From contig BJHQ01000004.1 in NCBI GenBank assembly GCA_014193115.1, positions 62,001 through 126,000 on the forward strand: a stretch of 64,000 bases of DNA. Reading direction: 5' to 3'. Below, piece by piece: positions 43,984-54,029 of the stretch (positions are counted from its first letter, which is position 1; each line of letters opens with the position of its first letter). A program made the position numbers and the translations under genes. The notes under the pieces are model-generated. The model was given only the letters and a program-made list of their open reading frames with translations. It was not told the DNA's origin and searched no databases. This stretch comes from Planctomycetota bacterium (lineage in GTDB: Bacteria > Planctomycetota > UBA11346).

Positions 43984-45912
43984 ATGAGCGATCCCATCAA
44001 GCATGAATGCGGGGTCGCCATCGTCCGTCTGAAGCGGCCGCTGGCGTATTACCGCGAGCGTCACGGCTCGGCGCTGTGGGGCATGCGCAAGCTGTATCTG
44101 CTCATGGAAAAGCAGCGCAATCGCGGCCAGGACGGAGCCGGCATCGGCGTCCTCAAGCAAGGTCTGCCGTTCGGCATGCGCTATTTCGATCGGCTGCGCA
44201 AAGTCGGTCCGAACTGCCTCGATCGCCTATGGCGCGATGTCCACGAGGATCTCGACGAGATGCGCAAGAGCGGTCGCTGCGATCCCGATGATCCGGTGGC
44301 GCTGCACCGCCATTTCCCGTTCGTCGGCGAGGTCTCCCTCGGCCACCTGCGCTACGGCACCCACGGCGGCAACACCCTCGATGTGTGCCATCCCTATGAA
44401 CGGCCATCGAACTGGCCGTCACGCCACCTGTCGATCGCTGGCAACTTCAATCTGACCAATGCCGAGGAGCTGTTCGGCATGCTCGTTGGCCTCGGCCAGC
44501 ATCCGGTCGGTCTCGCCGATACCAGCATCGTGCTGGAAAAGATCGGGCATTTCCTTGACGTGGCCAACGAGGCGCTGCTCCGCAAGCACGAGCACGCCGG
44601 CCTGAAGGGCGTGCCGTTGGCGACGGCGGTGTCCGACGAGGTCGACCTGCCCCGGGTGCTGCGCAAAGCGGCCCGGGCCTGGGACGGCGGCTGGTTCATG
44701 ATCGGCTGCGTCGGCCATGGCGCAGCGTTCGCCTTCCGCGATCCGAGCGGCATCCGTCCCGGTTTCTGGTATGAGGATGACGAGGTGGTGGCGGTGGCCA
44801 GCGAACGGATCGCCCTGGCCACCTGCTTCGCGGTCGAGGTCGGCGCGGTGCGCGAGGTCACGCCCGGGCATGCGTTGGTCATCGACCACCGCGGTGTCGC
44901 CGCCGAGCACTCCATCATGCCGGCCCAGGCCAGGCGCAGCTGCTCGTTCGAGCGGATCTATTTCAGCCGCGGCAACGACCCTGACATCTACCGCGAACGC
45001 AAGGCCCTCGGCCGCGAGCTGGTGCCGGCGGCCCTGGCGGCGGTCGACCACGACCTGGAACACACCGTGTTCAGCTATGTGCCGAACACCGCCGAGGCCG
45101 CCTATTTCGGCCTGGTCGAGGGCCTCGAAGCCTGGCTCGCCGAGTGGCGTGAACGGACCATCCTGCGCCTCCAAGCCGAGAACCGGCTGACTCCCGAGGC
45201 GCTGCGCACGGTGCTGGCGGTGCGCCCATGGCAGGAAAAAGCCGCGCTGAAGGACGCCAAGCTGCGCACCTTCATCACCGGCGAAGGCGACCGCGGCGAC
45301 CTGGTCGCCCATGCCTATGATATCACCCGCGGCATCCTCCGCCCCGGCGAGGATTCGCTGGTGGTGATCGACGACTCGATCGTCCGCGGCACGACCTTGC
45401 GGCGCAGCATCCTGCGCATGTTGTCCCAGCTGAAACCCAAGCAGATCGTCGTGCTGTCGAGCTGCCCGCAGATCCGGTATCCCGACTGCTACGGCATCGA
45501 CATGTCGGAGCTGGGCAAGTTCATCGCCTTCGAAGCTGCGGTCGCGCTCTTACGTGAGCGGGGCCAGGCGGCGGTCCTCGATCAGGTGTACGCGGCGTGT
45601 GTCGCCGCCCTTGCCCAGCCCGGACCGCTGGCCACCAACCACGTCAAGGCGGTCTACGCCGGGTTCACCGACATCGAGATCAGCGACCGCATCGCCGAAC
45701 TGGTCCGGCCCAAGGACGTCGACTGGACCGGCAAGGTCAAGGTCGTCTACCAGACCGTCGACGGCCTGCGCTGGGCGATTCGCGGCGCCACCGGCGACTG
45801 GTATTTCACTGGCGATTATCCGACGCCAGGCGGCTATCGGGTGGTCGCCCAGGCGTTCGTGAACTACATGGAGCAGCGCACCGGACGGGCCTATGAGGTC
45901 GCCCGCGGCTGA
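43984..45912 (+). CDS. purF: Amidophosphoribosyltransferase, long form
   Basis: A 642-residue PurF, first enzyme of purine synthesis, transferring ammonia from glutamine to PRPP. The Ntn-type glutaminase domain has Cys9 (HECGVAIV) as nucleophile once the first eight residues are removed, then RNRGQDGAGIG, HLRYGTHGG, and GNFNLTNAEEL. The C-terminal phosphoribosyltransferase domain has the PRPP loop LVVIDDSIVRGTTLRR and SSCPQIRYPDCYGID. It is about 130-150 residues longer than E. coli PurF, with extra sequence in the middle and at the end (KVVYQTVDGLRWAIRG), as in the long forms of some Bacteroidetes and PVC bacteria. The start codon abuts a 126-bp repeat array. Confidence 0.93.
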   Translation: MSDPIKHECGVAIVRLKRPLAYYRERHGSALWGMRKLYLLMEKQRNRGQDGAGIGVLKQGLPFGMRYFDRLRKVGPNCLDRLWRDVHEDLDEMRKSGRCDPDDPVALHRHFPFVGEVSLGHLRYGTHGGNTLDVCHPYERPSNWPSRHLSIAGNFNLTNAEELFGMLVGLGQHPVGLADTSIVLEKIGHFLDVANEALLRKHEHAGLKGVPLATAVSDEVDLPRVLRKAARAWDGGWFMIGCVGHGAAFAFRDPSGIRPGFWYEDDEVVAVASERIALATCFAVEVGAVREVTPGHALVIDHRGVAAEHSIMPAQARRSCSFERIYFSRGNDPDIYRERKALGRELVPAALAAVDHDLEHTVFSYVPNTAEAAYFGLVEGLEAWLAEWRERTILRLQAENRLTPEALRTVLAVRPWQEKAALKDAKLRTFITGEGDRGDLVAHAYDITRGILRPGEDSLVVIDDSIVRGTTLRRSILRMLSQLKPKQIVVLSSCPQIRYPDCYGIDMSELGKFIAFEAAVALLRERGQAAVLDQVYAACVAALAQPGPLATNHVKAVYAGFTDIEISDRIAELVRPKDVDWTGKVKVVYQTVDGLRWAIRGATGDWYFTGDYPTPGGYRVVAQAFVNYMEQRTGRAYEVARG

Positions 45913-46104
45913 GCTGGAAACACCCTGGGCTGTGCAGGATCGTCGCCTGGTCTGATCGGGCACGATCAACCCGGCGGGCAGCGACGCGTACCTGCTCTGG
46001 CTGCGCCAAGTTCAGAAAAGCCACAACGCCAGGTCTCCAGGTAGGGTACTGCTGGAATGGCCGGCCTTCCCCATGCCGGCAGGTCCGACCTGCCCAGGAT
46101 CACG

Positions 46105-47685
46105 ATGAAATCCCAGCTGCTCGCCTCGTCGCTCGCACTGTCGTTCGCATTGCTGACCGGGTTCGTCGCTCTGTCCGCCGTGGTCGCCGCCGATCCAGCG
46201 CCAGCGCCGGTGCCGCCAGCGGCTTCGCTGCTGAAACCGGCCGCCGTATTCAGCGATCACATGGTGCTGCAGCGTGGCCGGCCAGTGCCGATCTGGGGCG
46301 CTGCCCCGCCAGACCTGAAAATCACCGTGACCTTTCGCGACCAGGTCAAGACGGCGACCGCCGCCGCCGATGGCTCCTGGAAGGTGATCCTCGATCCGCT
46401 GCAGGTCGGCGGACCGGAGGAGTTGAAGATCAACGAGCTGACCCTGACCGATGTCCTGGTCGGCGATGTCTGGGTTGGCTCCGGCCAATCGAACATGGCG
46501 ATGAACGTCAGCAGCTATGTCAAAGGCGATCCGGTCCTGGCCAAGCTCGCGGCGGAGACCTATCCCCAGGTCCGGTTCAGCGCCAACGGCGGAGCGTGGT
46601 GGACCAGCGATGACAAGGGCAATGCCCGGATCAGCGCCACCCTATTCGCGTTCGGGGTCTACTTGCACAAAGAGATCAACGTGCCGGTCGGCCTGATGGT
46701 CGGCGCTGTCGGCGGCACGCCCTCGGGCTTTTGGCTGACGGAAGATATGCTCAAGTCCGATGCCGCGGCCCAGGCATCCCTCGCCAAAATCCCGCTCTCC
46801 AATTTCGATGAGCTGAAAAAGAAATACGAATCCGATCTGGCGGCCTGGCCGGAGGCGGTCGCCAAGGCCAAGGAAACCCACGCTAAGGAACCGAAGAAAC
46901 CCACTCCGCCTTTGCGGCCCGGCGAAAGCACCGGTGTGATTGGCAACCTGTTCGAAAAGCACGTCCGCCCGATGGTCGGCTATGCGATCACCGGGGTGCT
47001 GTGGGATCAGGGCGAGAGCGGGACGAACATCAGCGGCCTGGACCAGTACCATGCGATGGGTGCGCTGATCGGCGGTTGGCGCAAGCTGTGGGGCCAGGGC
47101 GAGTTCCCCTTCATCTATATCCAGAAACCCACCGGCGGCGGTTGCGGCTGGGACGCCGCCCCGCCACGCAACGGGTTTTCAGAGGCTTTTTCGCCGTTGC
47201 CCGCAGCGGTTCCCAATGACGGCGAGTACCTTGAAACCCACATCAGGATCATGACCTATCCCAACACCGCCATGACGATCAGCAGTGATCTCGGCGCCGC
47301 TCTGCATCCGCCGAACAAATCCGGTTACGGCCAGCGCTCTGCCGAGGTCGCTCTCGGTCTGGTCTATGGGAAAAAAATCGCGTATTACGGCCCGATGTAT
47401 GCCGCCCACACCGTCGCCGATGGAAAAGTCACCGTCACCTTCAGCCATGTCGGCACGGGTCTGGCATTCAAGAACGGCGATAAACTGCAAGGTTTCGCCA
47501 TCGCCGGGGAGGACAAGGCGTTCCAATGGGCCGACGCGGTGATCGCTGGCGAGACCGTGGTGCTGTCGAGCAGCAAGGTGACGAAGCCGGTCCACGTCCG
47601 CTATGCGTGGTCGGGCAAGCGGACCTGGGCCAACCTGTTCAGCCAGGACGGGCTGCCCGCCATTCCGTTCCGCACCGACCGCTGA
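46105..47685 (+). CDS. Secreted sialate O-acetylesterase
   Basis: A 526-residue SGNH-type esterase. Signal peptide MKSQLLASSLALSFALLTGF..SAVVAAD, preceded by an AGGATCACG spacing. After the N-terminal beta domain (FSDHMVLQRGRPVPIWG, typical of the family), the catalytic Ser lies in VWVGSGQSNMAM (about residue 133). Further conserved spots are VGGTPSGFW, GVLWDQGESG and ALHPPNKSGYGQRSAEVAL, the last carrying the catalytic His. The family removes O-acetyl groups from sialic acids and from plant or algal polysaccharides. It starts a rightward group with the giant propeller and the Gfo/Idh/MocA gene. Confidence 0.9.
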   Translation: MKSQLLASSLALSFALLTGFVALSAVVAADPAPAPVPPAASLLKPAAVFSDHMVLQRGRPVPIWGAAPPDLKITVTFRDQVKTATAAADGSWKVILDPLQVGGPEELKINELTLTDVLVGDVWVGSGQSNMAMNVSSYVKGDPVLAKLAAETYPQVRFSANGGAWWTSDDKGNARISATLFAFGVYLHKEINVPVGLMVGAVGGTPSGFWLTEDMLKSDAAAQASLAKIPLSNFDELKKKYESDLAAWPEAVAKAKETHAKEPKKPTPPLRPGESTGVIGNLFEKHVRPMVGYAITGVLWDQGESGTNISGLDQYHAMGALIGGWRKLWGQGEFPFIYIQKPTGGGCGWDAAPPRNGFSEAFSPLPAAVPNDGEYLETHIRIMTYPNTAMTISSDLGAALHPPNKSGYGQRSAEVALGLVYGKKIAYYGPMYAAHTVADGKVTVTFSHVGTGLAFKNGDKLQGFAIAGEDKAFQWADAVIAGETVVLSSSKVTKPVHVRYAWSGKRTWANLFSQDGLPAIPFRTDR

Positions 47686-47759
47686 CGCGCTCGGCCACCA
47701 GGCCGACAGCAACTGGTGATGTCGCAAATGGAGGTTCCCACGGCGCAATCCTGGGACTG

Positions 47760-47788
47760 TTTCGGCGTATTTTGCTTGTCTATATTAT
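47760..47788 (+). promoter_or_regulatory. Possible promoter for the giant PQQ gene
   Basis: An AT-rich island in a GC-rich setting: TTTCGG (47760-47765), a 17-base spacer, and TATTAT (47783-47788), 44 bases before the start codon. The -10-like hexamer is good and the -35-like hexamer is weak. The placement suits a sigma-70-type promoter. Confidence 0.4.
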
Positions 47789-47831
47789 CTATTCTGCCGG
47801 AATGCGATGCCGGCAGACCACAGGAGCCGCC

Positions 47832-50800
47832 ATGCCATTCCGTTCCGCCCCTCGCCGCATGGCTTTCGGACTGTTTGCCGTCGCGACGCTGATCCCATCG
47901 GTGGTCTCGGCTGATGCGGCCGTTCCCGCCGAAACGACCATTCCATCTGAAGCCAGGGCCGAGGTGACCGGGGTCGCCTCCGGTCTGGTGGTGGTGATCG
48001 GAGCCAAGGACACCGCCCTGGGCGAGGCTTTGGCAGCCAACGGCCGGATGGAGGTGGATCTGCTGACCAGCGCTGACGACGCAGCCTGCACCAGCCTGCG
48101 CTCTGGACTGGTCGCCAAAGGCATCTCAGGGCTGGTCAGTGTCGTCCCCTTGCCAGATTTCGCCCGGCTGCCGTATCCCGATCGGTTCGTCAACCTGGTG
48201 CTGGCCGATCTCGACTCGCTTGGCGCCCAGGCGCCGAGTCCGGCCGAGCTGCGCCGGGTGGTGGCGCCGTTCGGGGCGATCTCGGTCCGCAGCAAGGGAT
48301 CGTGGAAAACCGAGAAGATCGGCCTGGCGCCGGAACTCGACGAGTGGACCCATTTCGAACATGGCGCCGACGGCAACCCGACCTCGACTGATCAAGTCGT
48401 GTCCTACGTCCGTGGACTGCAATGGGCATCGGATGACCGGATGCCGCCGGCCTCGACGCCGCGCTTCGGCGGCGGCGTCGCCGCCCGGGTCGTGTCATCG
48501 GGCGGGCGCGATCGCAATGATCCACTGCTCGTGGCCCGCGATGCAGCCAACGGCCTGCTTCGCTGGCAGATGGCGGAATCCAAAGATAATCCCTGGCTGC
48601 GTGGCCGGGTCTTCGATGCCTCGTGGTGCATCGCCGACGGTCGGGTGCATGGGCTGGTCGGCAGCAATGGCGGCTGGGGCCAGGCCATCGACCTGGCCGA
48701 TGGCCGGACGGCGCTGGTCTATGACCAGGGCATACCTGCTCCGCACATGCCCGATGAACCGCTGCGTCGCAAGCTGGCCGATGAAGAGGAGAACTGGAAA
48801 CGCGACACCACCGTCGGCGGCGGCACCAACACCCGCGGTCCGTATTCCCTCGGGCTGATGCATGTCGCCAGCGGCGGGACGATCTATCAGGGCGGCAACG
48901 TCAAAGCCGAAGGCGAACCGGCCGAGATCACCCTCGGCATGGCCATACCGGACAAAAAGAATCCCAAGGCCGAACCATTCCAGGCCAAGGTGACCCCGTC
49001 GCGGATGCTGCGCGGACAGGTGGCCGCTCTCGACGGCAAGACCGGTCAGCGACGCTGGCTGTGGGAGGCCGAGCCAGGGCGCAGCGTGGCCAATCTGGTA
49101 GTCGGCGAGGGAGTGGTGGTCGCCGGCCTGACCCGGTCCACGGTGTCCCTCGGGGTCCATTACGCCAACCGTTGGACCCGGCTCGATGAACTCGTCGCCC
49201 TGGATGCGGCGACCGGGCAGCTGCGTTGGCGCAGCGGTCAGGTGAAGGACTTCTCGATCCATCAATTCGCCATCGCCGATGGCTCGGTGTTCGTGCCTTC
49301 GTTGCAGATCTACACCCATTCGGGCGCGATGAGCCGGATGCTGCGCTTGTCCCTGAAGGATGGATCAGTCCAGTTCGACAAATCCTACGATGCCAAGGAG
49401 CTGCCCCAGGGCGCTGACGACTGGACCAACCGGTTCTCGGTCTCAGGTGGCCGGATCCGGATCGGAGCCCAGACCAAGCTGTTCGAGTTTGACAGCGCAA
49501 ACGGCTCGATCGCCGCGAAGATTCCGGTCACCATCGGGACCTACACCAGGCATCCGTCGCTGGCCCTGGCCCACTGCTCGACCTGGCGGGCGACGGCCAA
49601 CGGCTGGGTTGCCGGGCGCTTCGCCCGCTTCATCCCCTTTGACGGCAAGGTCGAGTTCCAGACCTCGACCGCACGCAACACCTGCGATGAAGGCCACTAT
49701 CCCGCCTACGGCATGATCTACAGCGGGTACCATCCTGGATGCTACTGCGCCACCTATCTCGATGGCACGGTGGCGATGCACGGCCAAGGACCGGGCGAGG
49801 CGATCCCGGATGATCGGCGCCTGCTCCGCGGTCCGGCCTGGGGCGCGGCCCTGGGCGCTCCGGTCGCCGCCGGCCAGTGGCCGACGTTCCGCGCCGATGG
49901 CTGGCGCAGCGCCTACTGCGACACGCTGCTCGGTCAGACCCTGACCCTGGCCTGGTCGGCCAGGATCGCCCAGGGACTGCCGCCGGTCGCCCTGCAGAAA
50001 GGCTGGCCCGAATCCAGCCCAGGCGTCCAGCTGCCATCCGGTACCATCGCCATGGATTGGCCGCGGGTGCGGATGCCGACGATCACTGCGCCGGTGGTCG
50101 CAGATGGCCTGATCCTGGCCGCCGAGGTCCATCAGCGGCGGCTGGTCGCCATCAATCTGGCTGACGGCAAGGAACGCTGGTCGCGTCCATTGGCGGCCCG
50201 GTTGATGTATCCTCCGACCATCCATCGCGGGCTCGCTTATATCGGCGGCAACGACGGCACGGTGTCGTGCCTGCGGTTGAGCGATGGCGCCCTGGTCTGG
50301 CGGTTCAATGCGGCCCACAACGACCGCAGGATCTCGTCCGGAGGCCAGGTGGAATCGGCCTGGGCGGTGCCGGGCGTGCTGATCCACCAGGATCTCGTCT
50401 ATGCCTCTGCCGGACGACATAACCAGCTTGACGGCGGTGTCATGATCTGGGCGCTCGATCCGGCCACCGGTGCGATCCGCAATCGCTTCCACATCGATGG
50501 CCGGCGGAGCAACCAGCCGCCCTTCGATCAACTGCCCTACGCCGCCGATTTCGAGGGTCGCAGCAACGATCTGCTGTGCACTGACCGCAACCGCCTGGCC
50601 ATCCATCTCAGCGACATCACCATCAACCCCGTCACCGGCGCCTGGACCAACCAGTGCGTGTTCCTCGACCGGTCGATCACCGCGCACGCAGGGTTCCCCG
50701 TCGCCGACCTGGCCAAGTTCAGCACCCGGCCGATGGATAACCGAGGCGCCCTGCATTCTCCCGACACGATGCACTACGGCGGCGGCGGGCTCGGCATCAA

Positions 50801-51233
50801 ATACAACATGAGCCAGCTCGGGCGGTGGATCGGCGGTCGGACCATGGCCATCGGCCCGGATCGACTGGTGACCACCGACAATGGCGCATCCCTGTGTCTG
50901 GCCAAACTCGATGCCGATGGAGTGCCGATCCCGATCCCGAAGGACCTGGTCGAGGCCAAGCGTTCCGCGGAATTCCGGCCCAACCTGAGCAAGGAATTCC
51001 GCCCGATCGCCGGGCTGGCCTTGACCCCGGACCGGATCGTGGTCGCCCTGCCCTTCACCCGCTACAGCAATTCCTACAAGATCGCTGTTCTGCGCCTGAT
51101 CGGATTCGACGGAACGGTGGTCGCCGAGGCGCCGCTGCCAGCGGATCCGCTGCCCGGCAGCCTGGCCGTTGCCGGCACCGACATCGTGGTCGGCACCGTC
51201 GATGGCGGCTTCCACCGGTTCACGACCAAGTGA
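47832..51233 (+). CDS. Giant secreted PQQ-like propeller with methyltransferase-like N-terminus
   Basis: An 1133-residue protein starting MPFRSAPRRMAFGLFAVATL, a signal peptide, with AGGAG upstream. Residues 40-180 resemble a degenerate class I methyltransferase Rossmann fold (GLVVVIGAKDTALGEALAAN, YPDRFVNLVLADLD, APFGAISVRSKGSW). Then comes DEWTHFEHGADGNPTSTDQVV, the junction typical of this planctomycete family. The rest is PQQ/BamB-type blades: GQVAALDGKTGQRRWLWE, LVALDAATGQLRWRSGQ, RLVAINLADGKERWSRPL, GTVSCLRLSDGALVWRF, VMIWALDPATGAIRNRF. A CHxxC haem-binding motif is not seen. It is probably periplasmic. Its reaction is unknown; the family is often near sugar-degrading genes, as here. 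Confidence 0.85.
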   Translation: MPFRSAPRRMAFGLFAVATLIPSVVSADAAVPAETTIPSEARAEVTGVASGLVVVIGAKDTALGEALAANGRMEVDLLTSADDAACTSLRSGLVAKGISGLVSVVPLPDFARLPYPDRFVNLVLADLDSLGAQAPSPAELRRVVAPFGAISVRSKGSWKTEKIGLAPELDEWTHFEHGADGNPTSTDQVVSYVRGLQWASDDRMPPASTPRFGGGVAARVVSSGGRDRNDPLLVARDAANGLLRWQMAESKDNPWLRGRVFDASWCIADGRVHGLVGSNGGWGQAIDLADGRTALVYDQGIPAPHMPDEPLRRKLADEEENWKRDTTVGGGTNTRGPYSLGLMHVASGGTIYQGGNVKAEGEPAEITLGMAIPDKKNPKAEPFQAKVTPSRMLRGQVAALDGKTGQRRWLWEAEPGRSVANLVVGEGVVVAGLTRSTVSLGVHYANRWTRLDELVALDAATGQLRWRSGQVKDFSIHQFAIADGSVFVPSLQIYTHSGAMSRMLRLSLKDGSVQFDKSYDAKELPQGADDWTNRFSVSGGRIRIGAQTKLFEFDSANGSIAAKIPVTIGTYTRHPSLALAHCSTWRATANGWVAGRFARFIPFDGKVEFQTSTARNTCDEGHYPAYGMIYSGYHPGCYCATYLDGTVAMHGQGPGEAIPDDRRLLRGPAWGAALGAPVAAGQWPTFRADGWRSAYCDTLLGQTLTLAWSARIAQGLPPVALQKGWPESSPGVQLPSGTIAMDWPRVRMPTITAPVVADGLILAAEVHQRRLVAINLADGKERWSRPLAARLMYPPTIHRGLAYIGGNDGTVSCLRLSDGALVWRFNAAHNDRRISSGGQVESAWAVPGVLIHQDLVYASAGRHNQLDGGVMIWALDPATGAIRNRFHIDGRRSNQPPFDQLPYAADFEGRSNDLLCTDRNRLAIHLSDITINPVTGAWTNQCVFLDRSITAHAGFPVADLAKFSTRPMDNRGALHSPDTMHYGGGGLGIKYNMSQLGRWIGGRTMAIGPDRLVTTDNGASLCLAKLDADGVPIPIPKDLVEAKRSAEFRPNLSKEFRPIAGLALTPDRIVVALPFTRYSNSYKIAVLRLIGFDGTVVAEAPLPADPLPGSLAVAGTDIVVGTVDGGFHRFTTK

Positions 51234-51294
51234 AAGGCTAGGTCCAGCGGCGGCATGGTGGTGCCGACCGATCCTGGCCTCCATGATCTCCGCC

Positions 51295-52638
51295 ATGAGC
51301 ACCACGCGCACCCGCTACGCCATCGTCGGACTCGGCAGCCGATCCGACATGTTCCAGTCCGCCCTGCTGAAGGATCACGCCGAAGTCGGCGAACTGGTCG
51401 CCTTCTGCGACACCAATCCGGGTCGGATGGCCTATGCCAATCGGCAATCGGTCGAGCGATTCGGCGCAGCGCCGGTAGCGACCTATGCGCCCGGGGATTT
51501 CGCCCGGATGCTCGATGAGCAGCGGGTCGACCGGGTGATCGTCACCAGCATCGACCGCACCCATCACCGTTATGTGTGCCAGGCCATGGAGCTCGGCCGG
51601 GATGCGATCAGCGAAAAGCCGATGACCGTCGATGAGGTCAAGTGCCAGGAGATCCTCGACACGGTCCAGCGTACCGGCCGCAAGCTGGCGGTGACCTTCA
51701 ATTACCGCTACGCACCGCGCAACAGCGCGGTGAAGGAAGTGCTGATGTCCGGCGCCATCGGCCGGGTGCTGTCGGTGCATTTCGAATGGCTGCTCGACAC
51801 CAACCACGGCGCCGACTATTTCCGCCGCTGGCATCGCGACAAACGCAATTCCGGCGGCCTGATGGTTCATAAGTCCACCCATCATTTCGATCTGGTGAAC
51901 TGGTGGCTCGGAGCTCGGCCGCAGACGGTCTTCGGCGCCGGGCGGCTGGCGTTCTATGGCCGCGAAAACGCCGAAGCGCGGGGTGTCGGGACCTTCTATG
52001 ACCGGGCCACCGGCAACCCAGCCGCCGCCGGCGATCCGTTCGCCTTGCAGCTGGACAGCCATCCCGGCCTGAAGGGCCGCTATCTCGACAACGAAATCCA
52101 CGACGGCTACCGCCGCGACCAGTCGGTGTTCAGCGACGGGATCAGCATCGAAGACGACATGGCGGTGCTGGTCCAGTACGACAGCGGCGCGACCATGACC
52201 TATCACCTGACCGCCTACAGCCCCTGGGAGGGCTACCGCATCGCGTTCAATGGGACCAAAGGCCGGCTGGAGTATGAAGTCGAGGAGACCAGCTACGTCA
52301 GCGGCACCGCCACCGACGCCAACACCGCTGCCGTGCGCGAGTCCCTCGGTCGGCCTGGCGCCACCGTCCACGAAGTCCGGGAACCAACCCGCATCCTGCT
52401 CCGCCCGCACTGGGGCAAACCGCTGCTGATCCCGGTGCAAAACGTGGGAGGCGGTCACGGCGGCGGCGACGTACGTCTGCTCACGGATCTCTTCCGCGGC
52501 GCCGGCAACGATCCCCTCGGCCGGGCCGCCGACCATGTCGATGGCGCCTGGTCGATCCTCACCGGCATCGCCGCCAACCGCAGCTTTGCCACCGGCCAGC
52601 CGGTGCGCGCCGACCAGCTGGTCAAGTTCCCGGGCTAG
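51295..52638 (+). CDS. Gfo/Idh/MocA family oxidoreductase
   Basis: A 447-residue NAD(P)-dependent oxidoreductase. The Rossmann domain is TRYAIVGLGSRSDMF with VAFCDTNPGRMAYA. The family Lys is in ISEKPMTVDEVKCQEIL (EKP motif, about residue 108). The C-terminal alpha/beta domain has VTFNYRYAPRNSAVKEVLMSGAIG and GGLMVHKSTHHFDLVNWWLG, whose His residues lie near the active site. Members oxidise or reduce sugar hydroxyls. No export signal is present, so it probably handles a sugar released by the secreted neighbours. An ATG four codons upstream (MISAMSTT) is an alternative start. The gene converges with pilC. Confidence 0.9.
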   Translation: MSTTRTRYAIVGLGSRSDMFQSALLKDHAEVGELVAFCDTNPGRMAYANRQSVERFGAAPVATYAPGDFARMLDEQRVDRVIVTSIDRTHHRYVCQAMELGRDAISEKPMTVDEVKCQEILDTVQRTGRKLAVTFNYRYAPRNSAVKEVLMSGAIGRVLSVHFEWLLDTNHGADYFRRWHRDKRNSGGLMVHKSTHHFDLVNWWLGARPQTVFGAGRLAFYGRENAEARGVGTFYDRATGNPAAAGDPFALQLDSHPGLKGRYLDNEIHDGYRRDQSVFSDGISIEDDMAVLVQYDSGATMTYHLTAYSPWEGYRIAFNGTKGRLEYEVEETSYVSGTATDANTAAVRESLGRPGATVHEVREPTRILLRPHWGKPLLIPVQNVGGGHGGGDVRLLTDLFRGAGNDPLGRAADHVDGAWSILTGIAANRSFATGQPVRADQLVKFPG

Positions 52639-52644
52639 CTGCGT

Positions 52645-53919
52645 TCAGCCGCCGCCGGCGGATTTGCCCAGTTCTTCGATGATCTTGATCAGCGGCAGGA
52701 ACAGGGCGATGACGATGAAGCCGACTGCGACGCCCATGAAGATGATCAGGAAGGGTTCGAGCAGGGCCATCATCGCGCCGATCGCGGCGTCGACCTCTTC
52801 GTCGTAGATGTCGGCGATCTTCATCAGCATCTTGTCGAGCTCGCCGGTTTCTTCACCGACCTTGATCATGTTGACCACGATGTCATCGAAGATGCCGCTG
52901 CGGCGGAGCGGCTCGTTGATCGATTCGCCCTCTTTTACCGAGTCGCGGACCTCGCCGATGGCGTTGCGCACGACGATGTTCGGCGTCGCCGACTTGGTGA
53001 TCTCCAACGCGTCGAGGAAGCCGACGCCCGAAGTCACCAAGGTGCCCAAGGTGCGGGTGAACCGGGCCACCGAGCCTTTCTTGGTGATCATGCCGAGCAC
53101 CGGCACGCGCAGGGCGACCCGGTCGACGATGGCTCCGCCCATTTCGGTCTTGCGGAAGATCGAGATGCCGACGATCGAGCCGATCAGCAGGATCAGGATC
53201 AGCCACCAGTAATTGCCGATGAAGGTCGACATGTCGATCAGCAGCTGGGTCATCGCCGGCAGGGTCACGTTCAGATCGGTGAAGATCTGCTGGAACCGTG
53301 GCACGATGAACAACATGATGAACGTCAGGATCGCGGTGGCGATGGTCAGCACGGCGATCGGATAGATCAGCGCGCCGATGATCTTCTTTTTCAGGCGCTG
53401 GGCCTTCTCCCGGAAGTCGGCCAAACGGCGAAGGATCACATCGAGGGCGCCGGCGGTCTCGCCGGCCTTCACCAGGTTGGTATAGAGCTTGTCCCAGACC
53501 TTCGGGTGCCGGGCCATCGCTTCGGACAACTGGGTGCCGCTCTGGACCTCTTCGGTGACCTTGCCGAGAATCGCCCGGAACGCGCCGGGGCGCTGCATAT
53601 CGGTGAGGATCTGCAGCGACTGCACCACCGGCAGACCGGCGTCCTGGAGCGTCGACAGCTGGCGGGTGAACAGGGTCACCTGGACCGCGGCCACACCGCC
53701 GCCGAGGAATCCGAGCACCGCATTGCCACCGCCGCCAGCGGCAGGGGCACCAGGCGCCTTGCCTGATCCCTTGCCCTTCTGCTCACGCACCTCCGACGGC
53801 AACAGGCCTTGGCGTTTGATGGCGGCGATCGCCTCCATCTGGTTGGACGCTTCGACCGAACCGGCGACCTCTTTGTTGCCGGCCTTGCGGTCGAGGGCCT
53901 TGTACTGGAAGACGGCCAT
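52645..53919 (-). CDS. pilC: Type IV pilus / type II secretion inner-membrane protein PilC
   Basis: A 424-residue T2SF/PilC protein. It opens with MAVFQYKALDRKAGNKEVAGSVEA and a Gly/Ala linker (45-70). Two T2SF repeats follow: FTRQLSTLQDAGLPVVQSL..ILTD and FTRTLGTLVTSGVGFLDALEI, each ending in VGEETGELDKML or the equivalent VKAGETAGALDVIL. Membrane helices lie near residues 190-212, 240-255 and 395-415. PilC is the platform that joins PilB and PilT to the growing pilus. It is the third gene of pilT-pilB-pilC, 110 bases after pilB. A GGAG site precedes the ATG. Confidence 0.95.
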   Translation of the reverse strand: MAVFQYKALDRKAGNKEVAGSVEASNQMEAIAAIKRQGLLPSEVREQKGKGSGKAPGAPAAGGGGNAVLGFLGGGVAAVQVTLFTRQLSTLQDAGLPVVQSLQILTDMQRPGAFRAILGKVTEEVQSGTQLSEAMARHPKVWDKLYTNLVKAGETAGALDVILRRLADFREKAQRLKKKIIGALIYPIAVLTIATAILTFIMLFIVPRFQQIFTDLNVTLPAMTQLLIDMSTFIGNYWWLILILLIGSIVGISIFRKTEMGGAIVDRVALRVPVLGMITKKGSVARFTRTLGTLVTSGVGFLDALEITKSATPNIVVRNAIGEVRDSVKEGESINEPLRRSGIFDDIVVNMIKVGEETGELDKMLMKIADIYDEEVDAAIGAMMALLEPFLIIFMGVAVGFIVIALFLPLIKIIEELGKSAGGG

Positions 53920-54029
53920 GGTGGAGCTCCGTGACGCTGCGTTCGGAAGAAGCTAAGGGCCTACCGAGGGTCGCGCCAAGGGTTTGACGGCCAAACCGGG
54001 AAAGGGTTCACGCACACTGGTTGCCAGGA

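Noticed and set aside
42015-44021. 668-residue leftward frame
   Set aside because: It is antisense to serS and to the 126-bp array; no motif is recognised.
43133-44160. Long frames on both strands encoding 42-residue repeats
   Set aside because: They are by-products of the 126-bp array, whose period is a multiple of three. They run through serS and purF in wrong frames and have no start context.
47686-47831. Riboswitch or structured leader before the giant propeller gene
   Set aside because: Only an AT-rich promoter-like patch is visible; no conserved riboswitch core could be recognised.
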